64,000 nucleotides of DNA from Methanomicrobiales archaeon HGW-Methanomicrobiales-1 (GTDB lineage Archaea > Halobacteriota > Methanomicrobia > Methanomicrobiales > Methanospirillaceae). Position 1 is the stretch's first letter. Every line of letters starts with the position of its first letter. Shown piece by piece: positions 8,039 through 17,460 of this stretch. The position numbers and the translations under genes were made by a program. Location of the stretch: the NCBI GenBank assembly GCA_002839675.1, contig PGYM01000002.1, forward strand, positions 101,351-165,350, written 5' to 3'. Under the pieces are notes generated by a model, which saw nothing but the letters and a program-made list of their open reading frames with translations, made no database searches and was not told the DNA's origin.

Positions 8039-10192
8039 ATGGTAGAAAAGAAGAAAACAACCACCAAAAAGACCGAGACCAAAAAACAGGACACAAAGAA
8101 GGCGGCCCCCGTGAAACAGGATGTTAAGAAACAGGCCCCGGCGGCAAAGCCGGAGGTAAAACCGGTAACAACCGGCAGCACGACCCAGCAGAAGCCCCGG
8201 GTTGGTGTATTCCTCTGCCACTGCGGTACAAATATCGCCGGCTCTATGGATCTCATGGCAGTACAGGAGTACTCCAAGACCATTCCGGGCGTCGCATTTG
8301 TTGACAACTACCAGTACATGTGTTCCACACCGGGCCAAGGTAAGATCGAGAAGGCGATCAAGGATCACAAATTAACCGGTATCGTTGTCGCAGCCTGCAC
8401 CCCGCGTCTCCATGAACCGACATTCCGAACAGCAACCAAGGAAGGTGGACTGAACCCGTTCCGGTTCGAGATGGCTAACATCCGTGACCAGAACTCGTGG
8501 GTGCACATGCACGACCGCGAAGGTTCAACAGAAAAGGCAAAGGACGCAGTCCGTATTGCCGTTGCAAAGGCTGGACTTCTCCAGGATCTCTACCCGAAGT
8601 CAGTACCGGTAGAAAAAGCCGCAATGGTCGTCGGTGCCGGTGTTGCCGGGATGCAGGCAGCCCTTGACCTCGCAGCAGCAGGTATCAAGACGTACCTTAT
8701 CGAGGCAGATACCAGCATCGGCGGACGCATGTCCCAGCTGGACAAGACATTCCCGACTCTCGACTGTTCACAGTGTATCCTCACACCAAAGATGGTGGAC
8801 GTCGGCAGGGACACGAATATTGAGTTGTATACCTACTCCGAAGTTCACGCAGTTGAAGGGTACATTGGTAATTTCGATGTCACCATCCGCAAGAAAGCCC
8901 GTGGTGTACTCACCCCCAAGGAAGCGGAAGCCCGTGGCCTTATCGGTGGCGGCTGTAATGGTTGCGGTGACTGTGATGCAGTCTGCCCGGTTATCAAGCC
9001 CAATGCATTCGAAATGGGCATGAAGCCGAGAAAGGCGATCTACATCAACCACCCGCAGGTTGTCCCGTTGATCTATACGATCGACTTCGACTCCTGTGTC
9101 AAGTGCGGACTTTGCGTGACTGCGTGCGGTCCCGAGAAGCGTGCAATCGATCTCGAATCCAAAGATGAGTTCATAAAGGTCAAAGTGGGTACTGCCATTC
9201 TTGCAACCGGGTATGAACTGTTCCCGATTGAGAAGAAAGAAGAATGGGGATACAAGAGATTTGAGAACGTCATCACCGGTCTCGAATTCGAACGGCTTAT
9301 CTGTGCATCGGGTCCAACCGGTGGACACCTCGTCCGTCCAAGCGATGGACAGACCCCCAAGCGGGTCGCATTCGTTCTCTGTGCAGGGTCACGTGACAAC
9401 ACCGGTATTGGCAAGCCATACTGTTCACGTTTCTGCTGCATGTATTCGCTGAAACACGCCCACCAGATCATCGAGAAGATCCCCGGATGCACCCCATATC
9501 TCTTCTATATGGATATCCGGTCATTCGGAAAGATGTACGAAGAGTTCTATTACCGTATCCAGGATGAAGGAGCAAAGTTCATCCGCGGACGTGTTGCTAA
9601 CATCCTTGAGGATCCCAAGACCAAGAACCTGCATGTAATGACTGATGACACACTGCTCAACCGCCCGATCGATCTGGAAATGGATATGGTCGTGCTCGCA
9701 TCTGCAGTACAGCCCTCATCAGATACCAACAGGACCAGAAAACTCTTCGGAGTTTCCTGCTCGATGGACGGATGGCTGTTAGAAGCCCACCCGAAGTTGA
9801 ACCCGTGCGGTACCACAACTGCCGGTGTCTTCCTTGCCGGTGTCTGTCAGGGTCCAAAAGATATCCCCGACACGGTAGCATCTGCTGAAGGTGCAGCATC
9901 TGCGGCCAGTATCCCGATCCACAAGGGACAAGTTGAACTCGAGCCGTACTTTGCCAGCTGCATTGAAGAGAAATGCGCAGGCTGCGGTATGTGCGTGAAT
10001 CTCTGCCCCTACAGCGCCCTTGCGCTGGTTGAGAAGAATGGTCGCATGGTCATGGAAGTAACCGAAGCAAAATGTAAAGGCTGCGGAACCTGCGGAGGAT
10101 TCTGCCCCGGTGGTGCCATCTGGATGAACCACTTTACAACCCCACAGATCGTGGCGCAGATCGATGCATTCCTGCTCGGAGGTGAGCAGTAA
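8039..10192 (+). CDS. hdrA: heterodisulfide reductase subunit A with lysine-rich N-terminal extension
   Basis: 717 residues from the ATG at 8039, chosen because GAGGTGG precedes it; the frame opens with a TTG 15 bases earlier. Residues 1-55 are a low-complexity Lys/Thr/Ala/Pro tail beginning MVEKKKTTTKKTETKKQ, not usual in HdrA. The conserved protein starts at RVGVFLCHCGTNIAG. The FAD-binding motif VVGAGVAGMQAA follows, then an inserted ferredoxin domain (CNGCGDCDAVCP, CVKCGLCVTACGP) and a C-terminal ferredoxin domain (CAGCGMCVNLCP, CKGCGTCGGFCP). HdrA is the bifurcating flavoprotein that splits H2- or formate-derived electrons between ferredoxin and heterodisulfide. It lies between hdrB and mvhD in one operon. 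Confidence 0.94.
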   Translation: MVEKKKTTTKKTETKKQDTKKAAPVKQDVKKQAPAAKPEVKPVTTGSTTQQKPRVGVFLCHCGTNIAGSMDLMAVQEYSKTIPGVAFVDNYQYMCSTPGQGKIEKAIKDHKLTGIVVAACTPRLHEPTFRTATKEGGLNPFRFEMANIRDQNSWVHMHDREGSTEKAKDAVRIAVAKAGLLQDLYPKSVPVEKAAMVVGAGVAGMQAALDLAAAGIKTYLIEADTSIGGRMSQLDKTFPTLDCSQCILTPKMVDVGRDTNIELYTYSEVHAVEGYIGNFDVTIRKKARGVLTPKEAEARGLIGGGCNGCGDCDAVCPVIKPNAFEMGMKPRKAIYINHPQVVPLIYTIDFDSCVKCGLCVTACGPEKRAIDLESKDEFIKVKVGTAILATGYELFPIEKKEEWGYKRFENVITGLEFERLICASGPTGGHLVRPSDGQTPKRVAFVLCAGSRDNTGIGKPYCSRFCCMYSLKHAHQIIEKIPGCTPYLFYMDIRSFGKMYEEFYYRIQDEGAKFIRGRVANILEDPKTKNLHVMTDDTLLNRPIDLEMDMVVLASAVQPSSDTNRTRKLFGVSCSMDGWLLEAHPKLNPCGTTTAGVFLAGVCQGPKDIPDTVASAEGAASAASIPIHKGQVELEPYFASCIEEKCAGCGMCVNLCPYSALALVEKNGRMVMEVTEAKCKGCGTCGGFCPGGAIWMNHFTTPQIVAQIDAFLLGGEQ

Positions 10193-10651
10193 ATGTCAGC
10201 TCCTGGAAATTTCAAGATCCCCGAACGTGGACCCGGTATCTGGCAACCCAAGATCATCGGTCTTCTCTGCAACTGGTGTTCATACGCCGGTGCAGATCTT
10301 GCCGGTGGCGGTCGTATCCAGTACCCGCCTGATGTCCGTGTAGTCCGTGTCATGTGTACCGGCCGTCTTGATGCACTGTTTGTCTTAAAGGCATTTGCCG
10401 ATGGGGCAGATGGTGTGCTCGTATCAGGCTGTCACTTCGGTGACTGCCACTACCTTGAAGGCAACTACAAGGCAGCAAAGCGGATGTTCATGGTCAAGCG
10501 CCTGATGAAGAGCATCGGCCTTGACGACCGCCGATTCAGGATGACGTTCGTCTCTGCATCCGAAGGTGCAAAGTGGGCAGAGGTCATTACTGATGTGGTC
10601 AACACGGTTACGGAACTGGGGCCCAGCCCCATAACCGAGTTCAAGAAATAA
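10193..10651 (+). CDS. mvhD: F420-non-reducing hydrogenase/formate dehydrogenase-linking iron-sulfur subunit D
   Basis: 152 residues. The protein contains IGLLCNWCSYAGADLAGG, RVMCTGR and VSGCHFGDCHYLEGN, the cysteine set that holds the [2Fe-2S] cluster of MvhD. The ATG follows the hdrA stop without a gap. MvhD docks the electron donor (Mvh hydrogenase or, in many Methanomicrobiales, formate dehydrogenase) onto HdrA. No mvhA or mvhG is next to it, as expected for methanogens that feed Hdr by formate dehydrogenase or another hydrogenase; the donor cannot be fixed from this window. Confidence 0.92.
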   Translation: MSAPGNFKIPERGPGIWQPKIIGLLCNWCSYAGADLAGGGRIQYPPDVRVVRVMCTGRLDALFVLKAFADGADGVLVSGCHFGDCHYLEGNYKAAKRMFMVKRLMKSIGLDDRRFRMTFVSASEGAKWAEVITDVVNTVTELGPSPITEFKK

Positions 10652-10745
10652 TACAGATTTATACCGTGGATCCGTACCCACCCATCCATTTTTACGGCAG
10701 ACGCACCAGCGCTGATTTCACGATATAGCCGTGAAGGGAATGGAT

Positions 10746-10774
10746 GCAGAAATTTTTTTTTTGACTTTTTCTGC
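10746..10774 (+). terminator. terminator after fwdF-hdrCBA-mvhD
   Basis: Inverted repeat GCAGAAA / TTTCTGC enclosing TTTTTTTTTT. The T run is what archaeal RNA polymerase needs; the hairpin may be incidental. Confidence 0.45.
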
Positions 10775-11093
10775 AGAGTAAACTATGTCCGATAAAAGGA
10801 ATAGGGCGTATTTATGGGATTTTCACACACTCATATTCCCTGCAGGAATTCATCAGAACTATCAAATAAAATGAGTTCAAATGGTTACCTCAACCTCATC
10901 TTTTTTATACAGAGCGCGCAGAAAAATCATATTTTTAGTTAAACGTCATTGTCATAGGTAATATTTTTTTTGAATGCAGTAATACTGCGTAAAACAATGA
11001 AATGCGGAGGATATGTAATATTTGAACATTGCTCCATTTTGAAGTATTATTCTTTAATTATTATAATACGTCGTTCCGGGAAGAAATCGCAAT

Positions 11094-11103
11094 ACTTATA
11101 TGG
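11094..11103 (+). promoter_or_regulatory. TATA box of the mcr operon
   Basis: CTTATATGG, an archaeal TATA element, placed about 150 bases before the mcrB ATG. A start site about 25 bases downstream would fall near 11125, giving a leader of about 120 bases. Confidence 0.55.
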
Positions 11104-11124
11104 CGAAATTGGGAATTATTGAAT

Positions 11125-11190
11125 GTCCCATCTTAGGGGACGTGCAATAGCGACTTTCACTCATTTCCAGTATCCCCGATAGGGTATACT
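11125..11190 (+). promoter_or_regulatory. structured 5' leader of mcr mRNA (two hairpins)
   Basis: Two inverted repeats lie between the TATA box and mcrB. The first is GTCCC/GGGAC with a seven-base loop (11125-11141), right at the predicted transcript 5' end. The second is AGTATCCC paired with GGGTATACT with one bulged base (11169-11190). A 5'-terminal stem-loop could stabilise this very abundant mRNA. The start site is inferred, not known. Confidence 0.4.
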
Positions 11191-11244
11191 TTCGTTCACT
11201 GACAGTATTGTATCGCGGTTAAATGAAAATTTGGAGGAATTCAA

Positions 11245-12558
11245 ATGGCTAAATACAAAGAAACGATCGACCTCTACGACGATGAAGGCAAACTTTTAAA
11301 GAGCAATGTAACTCTTGACAAGATCAGCCCCGTTGTCAACAAGGGCGCACTGAATGTCATCGACCTCACCAAGAGGACAGTGGCAGTTAACTTCGCAGGT
11401 ATCGAAGACGCATTAAAGACCGGAAAGGTCGGCGGTAAGTCGAACCAGATCCTCGGCCGCAGCATGAGCTGCAGCTGTGTCAAGGACTCCGATGCACTCG
11501 CAGCCAAGATCAAGAGCATGGTCCAGGTTACCGAGGGTGACAACACCAAGATCACCAAGGTCGGCGGCGGAAAGATGATCCTCGTCGAGGTCCCGACTGC
11601 CCGTATGGATGCAGCAGCAACCTACGATGTTGCAGCAACCAACGTTGCAGCAGCCGTCACCTATGCACTGGTTGACCAGTACAAGGTCGATATGTTCGAC
11701 GGTTCCTACATCAAGGCAGCAGTCTGGGGTACCTACCCGCAGACAATGGACATGCAGGGCGGAAACGTCGTCTCGATTCTTTCCATCCCCCAGTTCAACG
11801 AAGGTCTCGGCTATGCACTCCGTAACGTTCCGGCCAACCACGCGGTCATGATGACCCACCGGAATGCGTTCCAGGGTGCAGCACTCTCAGCAACCTTCGA
11901 GCAGGCAGGTATGTTCGAGATGGGTAACGCAATCGGCCCATTCGAGCGTGCACAACTCATGCTCTACGCATACCAGGGACTCAATGCAAACAACCTCGTC
12001 TACGACCTCGTCAAGAAGAACGGCAAGACCGGTACCATCGGTACTGTCGTGCAGAGCCTTGTTGAGAAGGCCATTGAGGACAAGGTTATCAAGGCAGGCA
12101 AGAAGGGCAAGAGCGGCTTTATCTTCTACGAGACCAAGGACCCCATGCTCTGGAATGCCTACGCATCTGCAGGAACCCTTGCAGCAACCATGGTTAACTG
12201 CGGTGCCGGACGTTTCGCCCAGGCAGTCTCAGCAACCCTGCTGTACTTCAACGACCTGCTTGAGCACGAGACCGGCCTCCCCGGTGCAGACTACGGTCGC
12301 GCAATGGGTGTTGCAGTTGGTTTCTCGTTCTTCAGCCACTCAATCTACGGTGGCGGCGGTCCCGGTGTCTTCAACGGTAACCACGTCGTAACCCGGCATG
12401 CAGCCGGTGTTGGTATGCCCTGTATCGTCGCAGCCTGTGCACTCGATGCCGGAACCCAGATGTTCGGTCCCGAGCACACCTCGAAGATCTACCAGGACAC
12501 CTTCGGCCAGCTTGACTCATTCAAGAAGCCGATCCAGGCAATTGCAAAGGGTATCTAA
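11245..12558 (+). CDS. mcrB: methyl-coenzyme M reductase beta subunit
   Basis: 437 residues, first gene of the operon, with GGAGG seven bases before the ATG. It contains the family stretches RSMSCSCVKD, YGRAMGVAVGFSFFSHSIYG and YGGGGPGVFNGNHVVTRHA near the C-terminus. The beta subunit forms part of the F430 pocket and the CoB channel of the (alpha beta gamma)2 enzyme that releases methane from methyl-CoM. Gene order mcrB-D-C-G-A is canonical. Confidence 0.97.
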   Translation: MAKYKETIDLYDDEGKLLKSNVTLDKISPVVNKGALNVIDLTKRTVAVNFAGIEDALKTGKVGGKSNQILGRSMSCSCVKDSDALAAKIKSMVQVTEGDNTKITKVGGGKMILVEVPTARMDAAATYDVAATNVAAAVTYALVDQYKVDMFDGSYIKAAVWGTYPQTMDMQGGNVVSILSIPQFNEGLGYALRNVPANHAVMMTHRNAFQGAALSATFEQAGMFEMGNAIGPFERAQLMLYAYQGLNANNLVYDLVKKNGKTGTIGTVVQSLVEKAIEDKVIKAGKKGKSGFIFYETKDPMLWNAYASAGTLAATMVNCGAGRFAQAVSATLLYFNDLLEHETGLPGADYGRAMGVAVGFSFFSHSIYGGGGPGVFNGNHVVTRHAAGVGMPCIVAACALDAGTQMFGPEHTSKIYQDTFGQLDSFKKPIQAIAKGI

Positions 12559-12577
12559 ACCCAATCAAAGGATACGA

Positions 12578-13048
12578 ATGACAGAAGCCACGTTCCCCCA
12601 GTGCAGGATTTCCGCCGAGCGGTTGCTTAATCCCGAGACCACAGAACGCCTGCTGAACAAGCTCATCGAAGTCCCCGGTATACGGCGCATGCTCTTAAAC
12701 GGACAGCGCCTGCCGGCGATCATTCCCTATGGCCCCGCCAAAGGTCTTGCCAATCCTCATCCTATGAGGAGGACGATCAAGGTAGGGGACCAGGAAGTCG
12801 AATTGCAGGTTCATGTAGGTAACGTTCTTCTTGAGCTTGAAAACCGTGAAAGTATTCCTGCACTGAAAGCCGCGTGCGAATCGGTCTTTACCGACTTTAC
12901 TTTCCGTCTTCAGGAAGGCAGATATATGAAGACCGAACCGTCACTTGTCGATTACTGCAAGTACGGCCCGGACGCGGACAAAGAAATGCTCGGCCTTGCT
13001 GATCCTAGCAGCAAGTCCAAGCCCGTAATCCTACAGGGAAATAAATAA
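12578..13048 (+). CDS. mcrD: methyl-coenzyme M reductase operon protein D
   Basis: 156 residues from the ATG at 12578; the longer upstream reading frame overlaps mcrB and is not coding. Recognised by position between mcrB and mcrC and by the stretches PQCRISAERLLNPET and LNGQRLPAIIPYGPAKG. McrD is not a subunit of the mature enzyme; it associates with MCR during assembly or activation. Its exact role is unsettled. Confidence 0.92.
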   Translation: MTEATFPQCRISAERLLNPETTERLLNKLIEVPGIRRMLLNGQRLPAIIPYGPAKGLANPHPMRRTIKVGDQEVELQVHVGNVLLELENRESIPALKAACESVFTDFTFRLQEGRYMKTEPSLVDYCKYGPDADKEMLGLADPSSKSKPVILQGNK

Positions 13049-13050
13049 TC

Positions 13051-13686
13051 ATGCCGATTGGACGAGTAACCCAGGTTGTTGACTGCCGTGAGGCGATGGG
13101 CATGGGTAAAGGAGGCGGCATTGCCCAGCGGGGCACCATCTCCGAATGCCGGTACCCGGATGTCATAGTGGTCGGGATGTCTCCCGGACGCCGCCACGTG
13201 ACCAAGCCGGTGTGCGATATTACCTCAGGCTTACGACAACAGGGCGTCGAATACAGCATCAGTACGCTGGTGCTGAATGCCGGAAGTGGCGTACCGCCGG
13301 ACGCACCAAAGATTGGTGGTGGCGTTCTCGGCGCTTCTTTTGGGTTATCCGACAAAGAGGTCATGCAGATCGAGAAACACAAAATTGCTATTCTCCACCA
13401 CGGGAATGTTCGTTCCCACGTGGTGCACAAGGTGCGGTTTATTCTTGCAGCCTGTGATGTGAAGGCAGTTGTTGTTTCCCAATCACCTGTAGATTATGAG
13501 GATTTCGCCAAAGAGGGAGTGAAGACTTCACTTGTAATGCCCCCCGAGGATAAAATCCGTACCAAAGGTACGGTGATGTCCATTGTGAGCGGTGTTACCC
13601 GTGGTCAGACCCCCACCCGCGAAAAGATGGCGGAAGTCATATCGTCAGTGATGAAACTCATGAAAAAGAAGGATTCATTGGAGTGA
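13051..13686 (+). CDS. mcrC: methyl-coenzyme M reductase I operon protein C
   Basis: 211 residues, starting two bases after the mcrD stop. The conserved PIGRVTQVVDCREAMGMGKGGG start, MSPGRRHVTKPVCDITSGLR and LNAGSGVPPDAPKIGGG stretches identify McrC. It belongs to the ATP-dependent activation complex that reduces F430 Ni(II) to Ni(I), together with component A2 (AtwA). An AtwA-family gene occurs at 26.5 kb in this window. Confidence 0.93.
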   Translation: MPIGRVTQVVDCREAMGMGKGGGIAQRGTISECRYPDVIVVGMSPGRRHVTKPVCDITSGLRQQGVEYSISTLVLNAGSGVPPDAPKIGGGVLGASFGLSDKEVMQIEKHKIAILHHGNVRSHVVHKVRFILAACDVKAVVVSQSPVDYEDFAKEGVKTSLVMPPEDKIRTKGTVMSIVSGVTRGQTPTREKMAEVISSVMKLMKKKDSLE

Positions 13687-13693
13687 TAAAAAA

Positions 13694-14461
13694 ATGGCAT
13701 ACAAACCCCAATATTGTGCTGGCCAGACTATTGTAGCCGACAACAGGCGCAAGCAGATGGACCCGGCCCACAAGCTGGAAAAGCTCCGTGATGTCTCTGA
13801 TAAGGACCTCGTTCTTATTATGGGACACCGTGTACCAGGCTCAGCCTACAAGAGTGCACACCCGCCGCTCGCCGAGCAGCAGGAACCCGCGTGCCCTGTC
13901 CGCAAGATGGTAACCCCGACCGACGGCGCAAAGGCCGGCGACCGTGTCCGTTACATCCAGTTCTCGGACTCAATGTACAATGCACCCTGCCAGCCCTACC
14001 TCAGGTCATACCTCGAAGCATACCGCTTCCGTGGAATTGACCCCGGTACCCTGTCAGGCCGTCAGATCGTCGAGTGCCGCGAACGTGACCTCGAGAAATA
14101 CGCAAAAGATCTTGTCAACACTGAACTCTTCGACCCAGCCCTCATCGGCGTTCGTGGATGTACAGTGCATGGACACTCCCTCCGTCTCGATGAGAACGGT
14201 ATGATGTTCGACATGCTCCAGCGCTGTATCCTCGACAAGAAATCAGGAATCATCAAGATTGTCAAGGACCAGGTCGGCGTTCCACTTGACGGCGAAGTCA
14301 AGATCGGCAAAGCAATGGACGCGAAGTGGGTCAAGTCACACAGCACCATCTACCACTCACTCGTGGGCACCGCCTACCGTGACGACGCAGAACTGGTTGA
14401 ATACATCCAGCGCATCCACTCGCTCCGTGTAAAATACGGCTTCATGCCTAAGGAGGCATAA
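13694..14461 (+). CDS. mcrG: methyl-coenzyme M reductase gamma subunit
   Basis: 255 residues. Recognised by [43 protein letters not shown] and [22 protein letters not shown]. Structural subunit of the Mcr hexamer. The next gene, mcrA, starts two bases after its stop, with GGAGG inside the end of mcrG. Confidence 0.96.
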   Translation: MAYKPQYCAGQTIVADNRRKQMDPAHKLEKLRDVSDKDLVLIMGHRVPGSAYKSAHPPLAEQQEPACPVRKMVTPTDGAKAGDRVRYIQFSDSMYNAPCQPYLRSYLEAYRFRGIDPGTLSGRQIVECRERDLEKYAKDLVNTELFDPALIGVRGCTVHGHSLRLDENGMMFDMLQRCILDKKSGIIKIVKDQVGVPLDGEVKIGKAMDAKWVKSHSTIYHSLVGTAYRDDAELVEYIQRIHSLRVKYGFMPKEA

Positions 14462-14463
14462 TC

Positions 14464-16149
14464 ATGGCAAAAGCAAAAATTGAGAGAACGCAGAAGCTCT
14501 TCTTAAAGGCAATGAAGGAGAAGTTTGCAGAAGACCCCCAGGCAACCTCAACCGTGTTTGCCCGTGCAGGTCTTGAGCAGTCCCCGCGTAAGATGGAGTT
14601 CATGAAGGCCGGTAAGAAGGCCGAGATGGACCGCGGTATCTCCATGTACGACCCGAAGCGCTGCCACTGTGGTGGTATCCCGCTCGGTCAGCGCCAGCTG
14701 ATGACCTACGAAGTCAGCGGCACCAACGTCTTTGTAGAAGGCGACGACCTTCACTTTGTCAACAACGCAGCAATGCAGCAGATGTGGGACGACATCCGCA
14801 GGACCATCATCGTTGGCCTCGACCTCGCCCACAACACGCTCCAGAAGCGTCTCGGCAAGGAAGTCACCCCTGAGACCATCAACGAGTACCTCCACGTGCT
14901 GAACCACGCCATGCCCGGCGCAGCAGTCGTTCAGGAACACATGGTCGAGACCCACCCGTCACTTGTCGACGACTGCTACGTGAAGATCTTCACTGGCGAC
15001 GACGAGATGGCAGATGACATCGAGCCCCAGTTCCTCTTAAACCTCGACAAGCTCTTCCCGGCAAAGAGTGCAGCAGCACTCAAGGCAGCCGTTGGAAAGT
15101 CAATGTTCCAGGCAGTGCACATCCCCACAACCGTAAGCAGGACCTGCGATGGTGGAACCACCTCCCGCTGGTCTGCAATGCAGATCGGTATGTCCTTTAT
15201 CGGCGCATACAAGATGTGCGCCGGTGAGGCAGCAGTCGCCGACCTCGCCTTCGCCGCAAAACACGCCGGTGTTATCCAGATGGCAGATATCCTGCCCGCC
15301 CGCCGTGCACGTGGCCCGAACGAGCCAGGTGGCATCAAGTTCGGACACTTCGCAGACATGATCCAGGCGGACCGCAAGTACCCCAACGACCCCGTCAAGG
15401 CAACCCTTGAAGTCGTCGGTGCAGGTGCAATGCTCTTCGACCAGATCTGGCTCGGATCCTACATGAGCGGTGGTGTCGGTTTCACCCAGTATGCAACCGC
15501 TGCATACACCGACAACATCCTCGATGACTACTGCTACTATGGTCTTGACTACATCAAGTCCAAGCACGGTGGTCTCGGCAAGGCAAAGAAGTCCCAGGAC
15601 GTTATCAACGACATCGCAACCGAAGTTACCCTCTACGGTATGGAACAGTACGAACAGTACCCCACCACCCTCGAGGACCACTTCGGCGGATCCCAGCGTG
15701 CATCCGTACTTGCAGCAGCATCAGGTATCTCCTGTTCACTGGCAACGGCAAACTCCAACGCCGGTCTGAACGGATGGTACATGTCCATGCTCGCTCACAA
15801 GGAAGGATGGTCACGTCTCGGCTTCTTCGGCTACGACCTTCAGGACCAGTGCGGTTCAACCAACTCAATGTCGATCAGACCCGACGAAGGCTGTATCGGC
15901 GAGCTCCGTGGACCAAACTACCCCAACTACGCAATGAACGTCGGACACCAGGGAGAATATGCAGCAATTGCAGCTGCCGCCCACTATGGACGCCAGGATG
16001 CCTGGACCCTGTCCCCGTTGATCAAGATCTGTTTCGCAGACCCGTCGCTGAAGTTCGATTTCTCCGAACCACGCCGCGAGTTCGCAAAGGGTGCAATCCG
16101 CGAGTTCATGCCCGCGGGCGAGCGCTCACTGATCATCCCAGCAAGGTAG
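14464..16149 (+). CDS. mcrA: methyl-coenzyme M reductase alpha subunit
   Basis: 561 residues. The diagnostic [16 protein letters not shown] stretch is near residues 335-350. Sites known to be modified in MCR are conserved: the KHAGVI histidine, the [13 protein letters not shown] arginine region (280-283), the SQRAS glutamine, Gly456 of [12 protein letters not shown] (thioglycine position) and Cys463 of the same motif (S-methylcysteine position). Binds coenzyme F430 and catalyses the last step of methanogenesis. The sequence style is that of Methanomicrobiales. Last gene of the operon; a T-rich terminator follows. Confidence 0.98.
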   Translation: MAKAKIERTQKLFLKAMKEKFAEDPQATSTVFARAGLEQSPRKMEFMKAGKKAEMDRGISMYDPKRCHCGGIPLGQRQLMTYEVSGTNVFVEGDDLHFVNNAAMQQMWDDIRRTIIVGLDLAHNTLQKRLGKEVTPETINEYLHVLNHAMPGAAVVQEHMVETHPSLVDDCYVKIFTGDDEMADDIEPQFLLNLDKLFPAKSAAALKAAVGKSMFQAVHIPTTVSRTCDGGTTSRWSAMQIGMSFIGAYKMCAGEAAVADLAFAAKHAGVIQMADILPARRARGPNEPGGIKFGHFADMIQADRKYPNDPVKATLEVVGAGAMLFDQIWLGSYMSGGVGFTQYATAAYTDNILDDYCYYGLDYIKSKHGGLGKAKKSQDVINDIATEVTLYGMEQYEQYPTTLEDHFGGSQRASVLAAASGISCSLATANSNAGLNGWYMSMLAHKEGWSRLGFFGYDLQDQCGSTNSMSIRPDEGCIGELRGPNYPNYAMNVGHQGEYAAIAAAAHYGRQDAWTLSPLIKICFADPSLKFDFSEPRREFAKGAIREFMPAGERSLIIPAR

Positions 16150-16162
16150 ATCAGTTCAATCA

Positions 16163-16187
16163 CTTTTTTTTCAAGGGTTTTTTCCTA
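16163..16187 (+). terminator. terminator after mcrA
   Basis: Two T runs (CTTTTTTTTC and GGGTTTTTTCC) within 40 bases of the mcrA stop, a typical archaeal terminator arrangement. Confidence 0.5.
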
Positions 16188-16330
16188 CATTGGAATTATC
16201 AGTTTTAATCAGATCACAGAGATACGCGAAAATACCCCCGAATTGAGCCCCGTTCTTGATTCTCGGGATCCAGAAAAACCCTAATCTGGCTCCGATTGGA
16301 TCGCAAGGGAAAAATCGTCGTATTTAGCCC

Positions 16331-16472
16331 CTGTTAGCAAAAATACCCGCGGAAACCGTGCCATATAATCGATGCCAATGGCCCGTAAATCGCGATGAAT
16401 TTGACCACAGAGTTCAGGCAATCTGATGGGAAAACGGCCACCAAAATGCGTTTGCGGACGACTTTTTTTCAA
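16331..16472 (+). repeat. dispersed intergenic element, copy C (diverged)
   Basis: Aligns over 142 bases, almost without gaps, with copies at 23043-23184 and 29540-29683. Shared blocks are AAAATAC, GGAAAC, CCAATGGCC (CCAAAGGCC in copy B), GTAAATC, TTTGACCACA (TTTTTCACCACA in copy A) and ACC-two variable bases-AATGCG ending in a T run plus C. By hand count about half the positions match copy B. A small hairpin CGCGG-AAA-CCGTG sits where copy B has a GNRA-capped hairpin. Homology of this copy is less certain than that of A and B. Confidence 0.5.
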
Positions 16473-16579
16473 GGTACTGGTTTACCCAAGTGATACAGAA
16501 AAAAAAGCGGGTGTTAGAAAATGAAAAAAATGGAGATTTGATTTCCATTAAAAAACACTATTCCCGTCGTATTTATGGA

Positions 16580-17062
16580 TTATTTCGTAACCTCGACCGG
16601 ATCAATGTTCGCATCTATCAGGCAATCGAATGATACCGTACCAAGCCACCCGGCTTTCTCGAACATATGCATGAAGCACACCCCAATCACTACTGTACCC
16701 GGATGCTTTTCTATAACCGCTTTCACCAGTTCTGCCTTCACCGGTACATTGGGCATCGAGAGCCCGCCCATAAAAACAATAACTTTTGGATTAAACTTCA
16801 CGGGTGCCATGTGTACCTGCATGCCAACATGATCGACATGATCGATCTTCTTAGCCTTGCTCTCATCCACAAACGGGACAAATACCTGCTCGAGTTCGAA
16901 CGAGCGAAGAGCAAAGGCGAGCAGTTCGACAAACGGCGTGCAGGTACCCGGGACGCTGTAGTAGATGATTTGGTCGCCTTTTTTCAGGCTCTTTGCCTCG
17001 ATAAATTCCTTAAACGGGCGCAGGATACCCGGGACACCGTGGAAGACTTCCTTTGTAGCCAT
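16580..17062 (-). CDS. DUF2124 family protein
   Basis: 160 residues. Stretches such as GDQIIYYSVPGTCTPFVELLAFALR, cut here into parts (GDQIIYYSVPGTC, VELLAFALR), KVIVFMGGLSMPN and IGVCFMHMFEKAGWLG match my memory of DUF2124, a small cytoplasmic family limited largely to methanogens. It may bind a nucleotide or cofactor (GGLSMP and GVCFMHMF lie at strand ends), but no function is known. It lies alone, convergent to mcrA, with no operon partner. Confidence 0.65.
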   Translation of the reverse strand: MATKEVFHGVPGILRPFKEFIEAKSLKKGDQIIYYSVPGTCTPFVELLAFALRSFELEQVFVPFVDESKAKKIDHVDHVGMQVHMAPVKFNPKVIVFMGGLSMPNVPVKAELVKAVIEKHPGTVVIGVCFMHMFEKAGWLGTVSFDCLIDANIDPVEVTK

Positions 17063-17460
17063 GATAGATCAAGAGTCTTGCCGGAAGATGATGATAATTC
17101 CTTATTTTCACAGGAACGTTTCTGTCACCGGAAATGAACGGGCGAGGGGATGAATTCGGACACTGAACGGTAGCAAAGCGTACATGCCCGGCTTGTACCG
17201 GGCGCTGGTACATTTCCCGCAGCAAAAACCATTCAAATGCTAAAATCCAATCTTTACGTAGAGTTGAGGCATTATCGAGACCAGCAAAAATGAGGGATAC
17301 CGGGGTATGGCATCAGATGTTGACAGCACCTCGCTGGCAGAAAATACCGTTGACCAGTTGCCGGATGTTCCCGGCGCTGAATAGTCATCATGCAACAGAA
17401 AGGAGATAGCAGGATCATGGTTTTTCTTCGGGTAAACAATAGGACAACGGAGTATCCCTG
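17063..17460. other. 398-base intergenic region between divergent DUF2124 and radical SAM genes
   Basis: Must hold both promoters. A GC-rich palindromic stretch CCCGGCTTGTACCGGGCG near 17184-17201 can fold as a hairpin. No gene or known RNA was recognised. Confidence 0.5.

Larger units (their letters stand above)
10652..11244 (+). other. 593-base intergenic region between mvhD and mcrB
   Basis: AT-rich and without a convincing ORF. It contains a GCAGAAA...TTTCTGC inverted repeat around a run of ten T (10746-10774) that can act as terminator of the hdr operon, a TATA box (11094-11103) and the mcr leader. The stretch 10790-11080 holds several A/T runs but nothing I recognise. Confidence 0.6.
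16150..16579 (+). other. 430-base intergenic region after mcrA
   Basis: Contains the mcr terminator and the most diverged copy of a dispersed 142-144 nt element (16331-16472). A short minus-strand frame across it has no coding features. Confidence 0.6.

Noticed and set aside
15100..15681. 193-codon open frame antisense to mcrA
   Set aside because: It is a by-product of the codon bias of mcrA; its translation has no family features and mcrA is certain.
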